Positions 1 to 6,313 of a stretch of DNA of 7,860 nt are shown here, piece after piece (the stretch's first letter is position 1; each line of letters begins with the position of its first letter). The stretch lies in contig CABQAA010000095.1 in NCBI GenBank assembly GCA_902461995.1, positions 1 through 7,860 of the forward strand, in the 5' to 3' direction. The notes below the pieces were generated by a model that was given only the letters and a program-made list of their open reading frames with translations, was not told the DNA's origin and did no database searches. The stretch is from an uncultured Oscillospiraceae bacterium. GTDB lineage: Bacteria > Bacillota > Clostridia > Oscillospirales > Acutalibacteraceae. Position numbers and translations under genes: made by a program.

Positions 1-217
1 GCGGCCGCACCAGCATATTGCGGCGTTCCCGCAAGACCTCGATCACACCCGTCCCGTCCCCATCCACGGCAATACCGACGCGGTCTCCGGCAACGGGGAC
101 CCGTTTATCCTTGCGGAACAGGCCCCTCGCCCGGCAGATATAGACCGCATCGGCGGCTTCTACATGGTAGAAGCCGCCGATACTTTGTAAAATCAAGCCG
201 TCCGTTTGTCCGTTCAC
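1..217 (-). CDS. rsgA: Ribosome small subunit-dependent GTPase A, N-terminal part (cut by the left edge)
   Basis: RsgA (YloQ/CpgA/YjeQ) is a circularly permuted GTPase that binds the 30S subunit late in its assembly and helps release maturation factors. Only 72 codons are present, covering the N-terminal OB-fold. The visible family pattern is GFYHVEA at residues 15-21, followed by CRARGLFRK, VAGDRV and finally a stretch ending RRNMLVRP, which normally precedes the GTPase domain. The GTPase and zinc-finger domains lie outside the window. I chose the GTG at 217-215 because a strong GAGGGGG (226-232) sits 8 nt upstream and the frame offers no ATG before it. The gene begins 23 nt after the prkC stop with no terminator between them, so it is probably co-transcribed with the kinase. 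In B. subtilis this protein is phosphorylated by PrkC, which fits the linkage. The family call is from motif recognition and is firm despite the truncation. Confidence 0.93.
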   Translation of the reverse strand, partial: MNGQTDGLILQSIGGFYHVEAADAVYICRARGLFRKDKRVPVAGDRVGIAVDGDGTGVIEVLRERRNMLVRP

Positions 218-240
218 AACGGATTCCCCCTCGATATGGG

Positions 241-2343
241 TCAGTCGGTTTTTTTGTTCGGTTTAGTCGGCGTGCTCGAATCGGTCGGTTTAGAGTCTGT
301 GGAAGAATCAGGAGACGTCGGGAAAACATTCGGATTCAAAAACGTCTGCTGCGCCTTTCCTTTGGTACCGTCCACCGCATATTCGGCATATCGTTTGAAA
401 TCCGTCGATCCGGATTTCGCCACATAGATCGACACCTGATAGGACGCTTTCTGTTCAGTGAAGGGAATGCTCACCGATTTGACAACGTTGGGTAGCAGGC
501 CCTTGAGCTTACTGGTGTATTCCGCTCCATACTGCTCCTTACCGTCGATATAGACCTTCAAATCGATACCGGTATCGATCTCGGGCAGCGGAACCGTCAA
601 ATTGAGGTCACGGTAACCCGTGCTGACGGTCAAAATAACCTCGGTTCCCGGAGCCGCCATGGTATCTCCTGCGGGACTCTGAGAAATGACCGTTCCGGCC
701 GCATACGTGGGATGGTTTTGATACACGATATTCGCATCCATGACGACAAAACCCTTGTCGATAAGGCTTTGTTTGGCCTGCTCCAAGGAGGCCTCCTTGA
801 TGTTGGGAATTTTCTCGTCCGGAACCGGCTCTTCACCCGTGCTGACAATCAGGGTAACGGTGCTGCCCTCTACGAGCTGATCCGGATACATCGCGGGCGT
901 GGTTTTGATTACAAAGCCCTTCTGCACCTCGGTGCTCGACTGCTGCAGATAATTGACCTCAAATCCATTCGCGCGCAGCTGCTCCGTCGCATCGTCCTGA
1001 TGCAGGCCCTTAACATTCGGAACCTGGATCATTTTGGGACCTTTGCTGACCGTCAGCTGAATTTTCTGCTTTTTGACCTTCACTGTCAATCCGGCGTTCG
1101 GATCCTGCTTCAGTACCGTCCCTTTCGGGGAAGAATCGTATACATAGATGGGGTCCGCAAAATCAAACGCCGCAATCCATTCAGGGTTATTGGTAATCTG
1201 TTCTTCATAATTGAGTCCTGTAAAAGTGGGAATGACCACTTCGTTCCCATTCGCCTCTTTGCCCGGGACAACGATCTGCAAAACCACAATGACCACGAAA
1301 ATCAGCGCGACCAGGACAAACGCCCCGGCGATCGCCATGAGAATGGGAAGAACGGGAGGACCTTTACGCTCTTCCTCCTCTTCCTCTTCCGTTTCGGCTT
1401 CGCTCTCCGCCTCTTCCGCCGCCGGAGGTTCCCCCTTGACCTTGGTGATAGCCTCGACGAAACGGGTTGGCGTCTCGTCCACAAAGTATTTGTATTCGAA
1501 ATGAATGCTGGGATTGCGTTTGAACTCATCGATATCGAGGAGCATTTCGGCCGCCGACTGATACCGCTTGGAAGGATCCTTCTGCATGGCCTTGATCGTG
1601 ATATCCTCCAGCCCTTCCGGAATGGAGGGGTTGATATCCCGCGGCATTTTGGGCTCCGACTGCAGCTGCATGATCGCCACGGACACCGCGTTATCGGCCT
1701 CGAAAGGCAGGCGCCCGGTCAGCATTTCATACAGCATCACGCCAACGGAATAGATGTCGGCCTTCTCATCGGTAATCTCTCCGCGCGCCTGTTCCGGACT
1801 GATATAATGCACGGAACCGATGGCCTTGTCGGTCGCGCTCGTGGCACGGATATCCTGCCGGGAGAACCGCGCGATGCCGAAGTCCGTCACCTTGATGGTG
1901 CCGTCCGGCAGCAGCATGATGTTCTGCGGCTTGATATCGCGGTGGACAATGCCTTTATCGTGCGCATGCTGCAGGGCGCGCAAAATCTGGACCGTGAAGT
2001 GGACGGCTTCCTTCCACTTGATGTCCTGCTGCTGCTCAATATACTCCTTAAGCGTGATACCGTCGATGTATTCCATCACGATATACTGCAGACGCGCTCC
2101 AAAACTGACGTCGTAAACTTTGACGATGTTGGGATGAGAGAGGATGGCAATGGCCTTGGATTCGTTTTTAAAACGGCGCGTAAACTCCTCATTGGCCAGA
2201 TACTCGTCCTTGAGGATCTTTACCGCCACAATGCGGTCATCGATGGTGTCATACGCCTTATAAACATAGGCCATGCCACCGACCCCGATGATCTCCTTGA
2301 TTTCATAACGACCATCCAATCGTTTGCCGATATACTTATCCAT
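241..2343 (-). CDS. prkC: PASTA-domain membrane Ser/Thr protein kinase (PrkC/StkP type)
   Basis: A 700-residue transmembrane kinase expected to sense muropeptides or lipid II outside the cell and phosphorylate cytoplasmic proteins. The kinase domain (about 10-275) is intact: glycine loop GVGGMAYV at 20-27, VAVK with Lys42, αC Glu61, HRDIKPQN at 134-141, DFG at 154-156, Thr/Ser-bearing activation loop at 161-175 and GSVHYISPEQARG at 176-188. A very acidic linker (306-325, with seven Glu in a row) leads to one membrane helix (about 331-359). Outside are three PASTA repeats (about 370-434, 437-503, 509-576; the last two are clear and the first is divergent), an extra β-rich-looking module (577-672) and a Ser/Thr/Pro/Lys tail (674-700). 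I prefer the ATG at 2343 because MDKYIGKRLDGRY is the usual family N-terminus. The ATG at 2355 abuts the AAAGGA (2356-2361) with no spacing, whereas 2343 has 12 nt. It lies 113 nt after stp, its predicted antagonist. Confidence 0.97.
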   Translation of the reverse strand: MDKYIGKRLDGRYEIKEIIGVGGMAYVYKAYDTIDDRIVAVKILKDEYLANEEFTRRFKNESKAIAILSHPNIVKVYDVSFGARLQYIVMEYIDGITLKEYIEQQQDIKWKEAVHFTVQILRALQHAHDKGIVHRDIKPQNIMLLPDGTIKVTDFGIARFSRQDIRATSATDKAIGSVHYISPEQARGEITDEKADIYSVGVMLYEMLTGRLPFEADNAVSVAIMQLQSEPKMPRDINPSIPEGLEDITIKAMQKDPSKRYQSAAEMLLDIDEFKRNPSIHFEYKYFVDETPTRFVEAITKVKGEPPAAEEAESEAETEEEEEEERKGPPVLPILMAIAGAFVLVALIFVVIVVLQIVVPGKEANGNEVVIPTFTGLNYEEQITNNPEWIAAFDFADPIYVYDSSPKGTVLKQDPNAGLTVKVKKQKIQLTVSKGPKMIQVPNVKGLHQDDATEQLRANGFEVNYLQQSSTEVQKGFVIKTTPAMYPDQLVEGSTVTLIVSTGEEPVPDEKIPNIKEASLEQAKQSLIDKGFVVMDANIVYQNHPTYAAGTVISQSPAGDTMAAPGTEVILTVSTGYRDLNLTVPLPEIDTGIDLKVYIDGKEQYGAEYTSKLKGLLPNVVKSVSIPFTEQKASYQVSIYVAKSGSTDFKRYAEYAVDGTKGKAQQTFLNPNVFPTSPDSSTDSKPTDSSTPTKPNKKTD

Positions 2344-2456
2344 GCAAATGATCATTCCTTTCGCAGTAACCGGGAACTTCCATAACTTTGCCGCGGCCCG
2401 TATCCGCCCATCGCTCCATCACGGAGGCGATACCGGAGATTCCTTTCGCCATCCGA
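2344..2456 (-). promoter_or_regulatory. 113-nt stp-prkC spacer, possibly structured leader of prkC
   Basis: This is the only gap above 70 nt in the window. It holds the prkC ribosome binding site (AAAGGA, 2356-2361) and two copies of the 11-mer ATTCCTTTCGC (plus-strand reading) at 2354-2364 and 2439-2449, so an identical GCGAAAGGAAT stands both at the prkC RBS and just after the stp stop. Between the copies is an imperfect inverted repeat (2397-2436). A 38-codon frame starts with the ATG at 2452 and ends at 2336, 8 nt inside prkC, but it has no convincing Shine-Dalgarno sequence. No T-tract follows the inverted repeat, so it does not look like an intrinsic terminator. I see no convincing -35/-10 pair. 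A regulatory role is inference from position only. Confidence 0.35.
2397..2436. repeat. Imperfect inverted repeat in the stp-prkC spacer
   Basis: On the plus strand the left arm CCCGTATCCGCC (2397-2408) is nearly complementary to the right arm GGCGATACCGG (2426-2436), giving about ten pairs with one mismatch and one bulged base. A small inner hairpin, CTCC(2414-2417)/GGAG(2423-2426) with a five-base loop, lies between them and shares one base with the outer arm. The arms are visible directly; that they fold in the transcript is inference. Without a following U-tract it is not a standard terminator. Confidence 0.4.
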
Positions 2457-3188
2457 TCACGCATGCGTGAACATGACGACGGTGATGTTGTCGCTGCCGC
2501 CAGCCATATTCGCGGCGGCGATGAGCGCATCCGGGACCTCATCCGGCGATGACGTTTGAATAATGGCATATATCTCATCGGTCTCGACCATATTGGTCAG
2601 GCCGTCCGTGCAAAGTAACAGGACATGGTCCTTTAAGAAATCGGCTTCTGTGAATTCACAGTCCACTTCTTCCTCCACACCGAGGGCACGGGTGAGGAAA
2701 TGCTTGCGGGGATGATTCTTGGCCTCGTTCTGGGTCAGCTGCCCTTTTTCAACCATAGCCTGGACAATGGAATGGTCACGCGTGATCTGCTCCAGGCCGT
2801 CCGGCGTCGCCATATAGGCCCGGCTGTCCCCAACATGCGCAATAAAGACTTGGTTTTCCTGGGCGATCACCGCTACGACGGTGGTACCCATGCCGCGCAG
2901 ATCCAAATTTTCCGCTGCGGCGTCGAAAATTTCAATATTGGCGGCGGAAACGGCGGATTCCAGCATATGGCGCAGGGCGGTTTCCGCCATGCCGTCGTGA
3001 TACGTATCCACAATCCGGTCGGCAATCACCTTGATGGCGATGGCGCTGGCCACATTGCCGCCGTTTGCTCCGCCCATTCCGTCACACACCACCGCAAAAT
3101 AGGTGCTGTCGGACAGTTGGCCGCAGACAAAAGCATCCTGGTTGGTCGGCCGCACCCGGCCGGTATCGCTTCTGCCGATTACCTTCAC
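2457..3188 (-). CDS. stp: PP2C-family Ser/Thr protein phosphatase (Stp/PrpC)
   Basis: A 243-residue soluble metal-dependent phosphatase of the PPM/PP2C family, expected to dephosphorylate the kinase encoded next to it and that kinase's substrates. The length is normal for bacterial stand-alone PP2C enzymes. Family motifs appear in order: RPTNQD (13-18, metal-binding Asp18), VCDGMGG (34-40, Asp36), GMGTT (99-103), HVGDSRAY (118-125), CTDGLTN (193-199, metal-binding Asp195) and GSDNIT (231-236, Asp233). No residue expected for catalysis is missing. The start is GTG at 3188-3186, preceded 8 nt upstream by AAAGGAGG (3197-3204). The GTG overlaps the rlmN stop as GTGA, so translation is probably coupled to rlmN. 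It is also known as prpC in Bacillus, where it sits in the same place before prkC. Confidence 0.97.
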   Translation of the reverse strand: MKVIGRSDTGRVRPTNQDAFVCGQLSDSTYFAVVCDGMGGANGGNVASAIAIKVIADRIVDTYHDGMAETALRHMLESAVSAANIEIFDAAAENLDLRGMGTTVVAVIAQENQVFIAHVGDSRAYMATPDGLEQITRDHSIVQAMVEKGQLTQNEAKNHPRKHFLTRALGVEEEVDCEFTEADFLKDHVLLLCTDGLTNMVETDEIYAIIQTSSPDEVPDALIAAANMAGGSDNITVVMFTHA

Positions 3189-4246
3189 CGCACGATCCTC
3201 CTTTCCCGTTCCGATGCCGTTTGGCGCTCCTGCCCGCGCAGCTGGCCGCAGGAGGCGAGAATATCGGAACCGAGAGTGCGTCTCACGGTTACGTTAAGAC
3301 CAAGGCCCGAGAGAAGGGAGCAGAACGCCCGCTGCCGCTCACGCGTGCTGCGGCCAAGACCGCTGCCTTCCACCTCATTGGCCGGGATCACGTTGATATG
3401 ACACAAACTGCCCTTCAGCCGCGCCGCCAATTCCCTGGCGCAGTCGTCGCTGTCGTTGACGCCGCCGATCAAAGCGTATTCATAGGAAACCCGGCGCCCT
3501 GTTACGTCCCCGTATTCCCGGCAGGCCGCCAGCAGCTCCGCTATGGGATAGCGATGATTGACGGGCATGAGAGCCGAGCGGATGGCGTCGTTCGGTGCAT
3601 GCAGGGAAACGGACAGCGTCAGCTGGAGCTGCTCTTTCATCAGGCGGCGGATGCCGTCAACCAGGCCGCAGGTGGACAGCGACACGTGCCGCATCCCGAT
3701 TTGGATGCCCCCGGGCTGCCCGAGAATTTTCAGAAAGCGGAGCACATGGTCGTAGTTGTCAAGCGGTTCGCCCATGCCCATGAGGACGACGGACGAGACC
3801 CGGATGCCATGATCCGCCTGCGCGGCCTCGATCTGCCCGAGCATTTCGGATGGGGTCAGATTGCGGGAGAAGCCGCCCATGCCCGTGGCACAGAAGGCGC
3901 AGCCCATCCGGCACCCCACCTGGGTGGACAAGCATTGTGACCACCCATGCTGATACTGCATCAGGACCGATTCCACCGCTTCTCCATCCGCGAGAGTAAA
4001 CAGATATTTCACCGTACCGTCCAGCCGGGAAACCAACTTCTTCCCGATTTCGACACGGGGAATCGTAAAATGCGAAGCCAGGCGTTCCCGCAGCGCAGCC
4101 GGCAGGTTCCGCATTTCCTGGAAAGAAACGCACCCGTTGTCCAGCCAAGAGGCGATCTGCGCCGCCCGAAAGGCAGGCTGTCCCCACTCCGTCACGAGAG
4201 AACGGAGCTCTTCCTCCGTGAGACTTCGGATGTCACAGACGCTCAC
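3185..4246 (-). CDS. rlmN: 23S rRNA (A2503-C2)/tRNA (A37-C2) methyltransferase RlmN
   Basis: A 353-residue radical SAM methylase that places a methyl group on C2 of A2503 in 23S rRNA and, in characterised homologues, on A37 of some tRNAs. The iron-sulphur cluster motif CxxxCxxC is CRMGCAFC (Cys112, Cys116, Cys119). The two additional mechanistic cysteines are present: Cys105 in CLSTQVGC, and Cys333 in ASCGQL near the C-terminus, which corresponds to the methyl-carrying Cys355 of the E. coli enzyme. GMGEPLDNYD (157-166) and SLSTCGL (189-195) are also typical. I chose the GTG at 4246-4244, which overlaps the rsmB stop as GTGA and has GAGGT (4253-4257) 6 nt upstream. A longer frame reaching 4327 would add residues encoded by the rsmB C-terminus and has no family support. 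Cfr, the A2503-C8 resistance methylase, is a relative, but the sequence, length and context here fit RlmN. Confidence 0.97.
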   Translation of the reverse strand: MSVCDIRSLTEEELRSLVTEWGQPAFRAAQIASWLDNGCVSFQEMRNLPAALRERLASHFTIPRVEIGKKLVSRLDGTVKYLFTLADGEAVESVLMQYQHGWSQCLSTQVGCRMGCAFCATGMGGFSRNLTPSEMLGQIEAAQADHGIRVSSVVLMGMGEPLDNYDHVLRFLKILGQPGGIQIGMRHVSLSTCGLVDGIRRLMKEQLQLTLSVSLHAPNDAIRSALMPVNHRYPIAELLAACREYGDVTGRRVSYEYALIGGVNDSDDCARELAARLKGSLCHINVIPANEVEGSGLGRSTRERQRAFCSLLSGLGLNVTVRRTLGSDILASCGQLRGQERQTASERERRIVR

Positions 4247-5592
4247 GCGTCCACCTCGTTTCGAATGAAACCGGCTATAAAAAAGCCGTCTGTTTGATGT
4301 ATATGCGGAAAAAGGGTGATATACCAATTGGCGGGCAGTCCCGCCGCTTCAAAACAGGGGGAAAGCGGCAATATACGCGGGGAAAACGCGGGATGCTCCT
4401 GCAAAAACCGCGTCACCACCTGCTCGTTCTCTTCCGGACGAAGGGTGCAGGTGGAATACTGCAGAACACCGCCCGGCCTCACCATCTCCGCGGACTGCTG
4501 CAGAATGGCATACTGCCGTTCCGGCAGGTCCCGCAGGGACTCCAACGGCTTATAGCGGATTTCTGGACGGCGGCGTATCACCCCGAGCCCGGAACACGGA
4601 ACGTCGCACATCACGCGGTCGAAGCCCCCCCGCCACTCGTCCGGACAAGGTTCGGATGCGTCGCGTACCTGGGAGTGCAGGATGCGGATGCCGAGCGCCG
4701 CGGCCCGGCGGTCCATTTCCTCGCATTTAAAAGCATGAATGTCTCCGGCGACCAAGCTTCCCTTGTTTTCCATCGTCTGGGCGATCGTGAAGCTCTTTCC
4801 GCCCGGAGCGGCACAAACGTCAGCGATCTTCTCGCCGGGCTCGGCGCCGAATGCCAGGCATGCCCATTGGGAGGCTGCATCCTGATAATAATACCAGTTT
4901 CCGGCCTCTGATTCAAGATTTTTCAGCAAAGAAGAGCATTTCAAACGAAAACAGGCCGGCAACTCCCGGCAAGTTTGGTAATTAATGCCGTGGTTTTCCA
5001 ACATCTTGGCCAGTTTTTCCGGATTCGTCAAAAGGGTATTGACCCGCAGAACGGCGTCCGGCGTATCGTTGAGGGTTTCGAGAAGGCGGCGGGCGGTATC
5101 CGCACCGTAGGATTCCCGCCACATATGAAGAATGCCCTGGGGACAGGAATACCGAACAGTGTCCCCCTCTTCCCCCTCCGGCAGGGCCTGCAGCAGCTCC
5201 TGCCCCTGGCAGGAGACGCGGCGCAGCACCGCGTTGACAAACCCCGAGGCATGACCCTGTTTCATGGCTTTCGCACAGCGGACCGCTTCGTTGACGGCGG
5301 CCGACGGCGGAATCTTATCCATGAAGAGCAGCTGATAACTCCCCACCCGCAAAATCTCCAAAACCACCGGATGGCATTTGCGCAGCGGCTGGCTGGCACA
5401 GCGGGAGAGCACATAGTCGAGGGTGATTTCCCGTTCCAGTACACCATAAAATAAGCGGGATGCAAAGGCCTGATCCTTCGGTGAAATATCGCCCCGCGAC
5501 AGTAAATCGTCGAGCAGAAGATTGGAATAGCCCGCATCCCGCCTCAGCCGGAGCAGCGTCCGAACGACGGCCGCGCGAGGGTCCGCACCCAT
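4243..5592 (-). CDS. rsmB: 16S rRNA (cytosine967-C5)-methyltransferase RsmB (Sun/Fmu)
   Basis: A 449-residue SAM-dependent methylase making m5C at position 967 (E. coli numbering) of 16S rRNA. The N-terminal 130 or so residues form the NusB-like RNA-binding domain, with PPSAAVNEAV at 95-104 and GFVNAVLRR at 117-125. The C-terminal part is the Rossmann methylase: SAM-binding motif I DVCAAPGGK (258-266), motif IV DVPCSGLG (330-337, Cys333) and motif VI YSTCTLRPEENE (379-390), in which Cys382 is the expected nucleophile. The length is that of the full family. The ATG at 5592-5590 has AGGAGG (5601-5606) 8 nt upstream and shares one base with the stop codon of the upstream metallopeptidase (TGATG). 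Its own stop overlaps the rlmN start. The paralogous RsmF/YebU family has a similar methylase core but lacks the NusB-like domain, so RsmB is the better call. Confidence 0.97.
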   Translation of the reverse strand: MGADPRAAVVRTLLRLRRDAGYSNLLLDDLLSRGDISPKDQAFASRLFYGVLEREITLDYVLSRCASQPLRKCHPVVLEILRVGSYQLLFMDKIPPSAAVNEAVRCAKAMKQGHASGFVNAVLRRVSCQGQELLQALPEGEEGDTVRYSCPQGILHMWRESYGADTARRLLETLNDTPDAVLRVNTLLTNPEKLAKMLENHGINYQTCRELPACFRLKCSSLLKNLESEAGNWYYYQDAASQWACLAFGAEPGEKIADVCAAPGGKSFTIAQTMENKGSLVAGDIHAFKCEEMDRRAAALGIRILHSQVRDASEPCPDEWRGGFDRVMCDVPCSGLGVIRRRPEIRYKPLESLRDLPERQYAILQQSAEMVRPGGVLQYSTCTLRPEENEQVVTRFLQEHPAFSPRILPLSPCFEAAGLPANWYITLFPHIHQTDGFFIAGFIRNEVDA

Positions 5593-6284
5593 CAGTTATT
5601 CCTCCTGCCCCGGCCGCCTATGAGAATAATCAGGCGGATCAGGCTCATCAGGGAGACAAACAGCGCCGCCACATAGGTCATGGCCGCGGCGGACAGCACC
5701 TTTTTGGCCCCGTCCAGCTCTTCGGATGTGAGCAGCCCCCCTGCGCTCAGCGCCTTTAAAGCGCGGGAACTCGCGTTGAATTCGACCGGCAGAGTCAGCA
5801 GCTGAAACACGACGGACAGCCCGAAAAACGCCACCCCCGCGATCGTCAGCCACTCGATCGTCGTCAGCAGACCGATCAGAATCATATACGGGGAGACGGT
5901 GGTGGCAAACTGCGTCGCCGGCAGGATGGCGCTGCGGATTTTGATGGGACCATACCCGTTTTCATACTGCAGAGCGTGCCCTGTTTCGTGAGCCGCCACG
6001 CCGATGGCTGCGATTGAACGCACACCGTACACCGTTTCCGACAAGCGGATAACGTTCACGCGAGGATCGTAATGGTCCGTCATCGACCCCTTGACCGGCT
6101 CAAGCGGCACCTGAATGCCGTTTTGACGCTGAATATTCAACGACGCCTCCGCGCCGGAAAGCCCCGAACGGGTACCGATCTGGCTGTATTTTTTAAATGT
6201 GGATTGCACTTTGATCTGGGCAAACAGGGCCACCAGCAGGGCCGGCACCACCAAGATCAAATACCAATAATCGATCCAGAACAT
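5592..6284 (-). CDS. Membrane-bound neutral zinc metallopeptidase, YugP-like (Zn_peptidase_2 family)
   Basis: A 230-residue predicted integral membrane protease of the family represented by B. subtilis YugP (Pfam Zn_peptidase_2/DUF2268-unrelated). Substrate and biological role are not established to my knowledge. The zinc motif HETGH is at 99-103 (His99, Glu100, His103), inside AAHETGHALQYE. Glu168 in LPVEFNAS (165-172) is a plausible third ligand because this segment is strongly conserved in the family. Hydrophobic segments at about 6-24, 131-167 (probably two helices) and 203-224 surround it, so the active site probably lies at the membrane face. The ATG at 6284 has AAAGGA (6295-6300) 10 nt upstream. 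The gene begins 29 nt after fmt and its stop overlaps the rsmB start, so it is firmly inside the operon. Its neighbours act in translation and give no obvious hint of its target. Confidence 0.93.
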   Translation of the reverse strand: MFWIDYWYLILVVPALLVALFAQIKVQSTFKKYSQIGTRSGLSGAEASLNIQRQNGIQVPLEPVKGSMTDHYDPRVNVIRLSETVYGVRSIAAIGVAAHETGHALQYENGYGPIKIRSAILPATQFATTVSPYMILIGLLTTIEWLTIAGVAFFGLSVVFQLLTLPVEFNASSRALKALSAGGLLTSEELDGAKKVLSAAAMTYVAALFVSLMSLIRLIILIGGRGRRNN

Positions 6285-6313
6285 GCCTTGTCCGTCCTTT
6301 CCGTCTGATACGT

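Noticed and set aside
1..8. GCGGCCGC at the very left edge
   Set aside because: It is a NotI recognition sequence, but it lies in frame within rsgA coding sequence and reads naturally as part of the gene, so there is no sign of a cloning junction.
1369..1400. CTTCCTCCTC-type repeat on the plus strand
   Set aside because: It is only the DNA form of the Glu-rich linker in the kinase, not an independent repeat element.
2344..2355. Start of prkC at the upstream ATG (2355)
   Set aside because: The AAAGGA lies directly against that ATG with no spacing, and the family N-terminus begins with the MDKYIGKRLDGRY segment at 2343.
712..2385. Long open frame (557 codons) on the plus strand opposite prkC
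   Set aside because: It lies fully antisense to an intact kinase with every catalytic motif. Its product is rich in Arg, Leu, His and Phe repeats expected from reading GC-rich codons backwards, and it matches no family I recognise. It is open because TTA, CTA and TCA codons are rare in the real gene.
3065..3940. Plus-strand open frame of 291 codons opposite stp and rlmN
   Set aside because: It spans two well-supported minus-strand genes and their junction, and has a low-complexity translation with no recognisable motif.
4267..4291. Hairpin with T-run near the end of rsmB (CGGCT/AGCCG around TTTTTAT on the minus strand)
   Set aside because: The stem is only five pairs, the T-run is in the loop rather than after the stem, and it encodes the conserved DGFFIAGF end of RsmB, so it is not a terminator.
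4247..4327. N-terminal extension of rlmN to an upstream start
   Set aside because: The extra residues are encoded by the rsmB C-terminus in another frame and have no family counterpart. The GTG at 4246 has its own ribosome binding site and a standard GTGA overlap.
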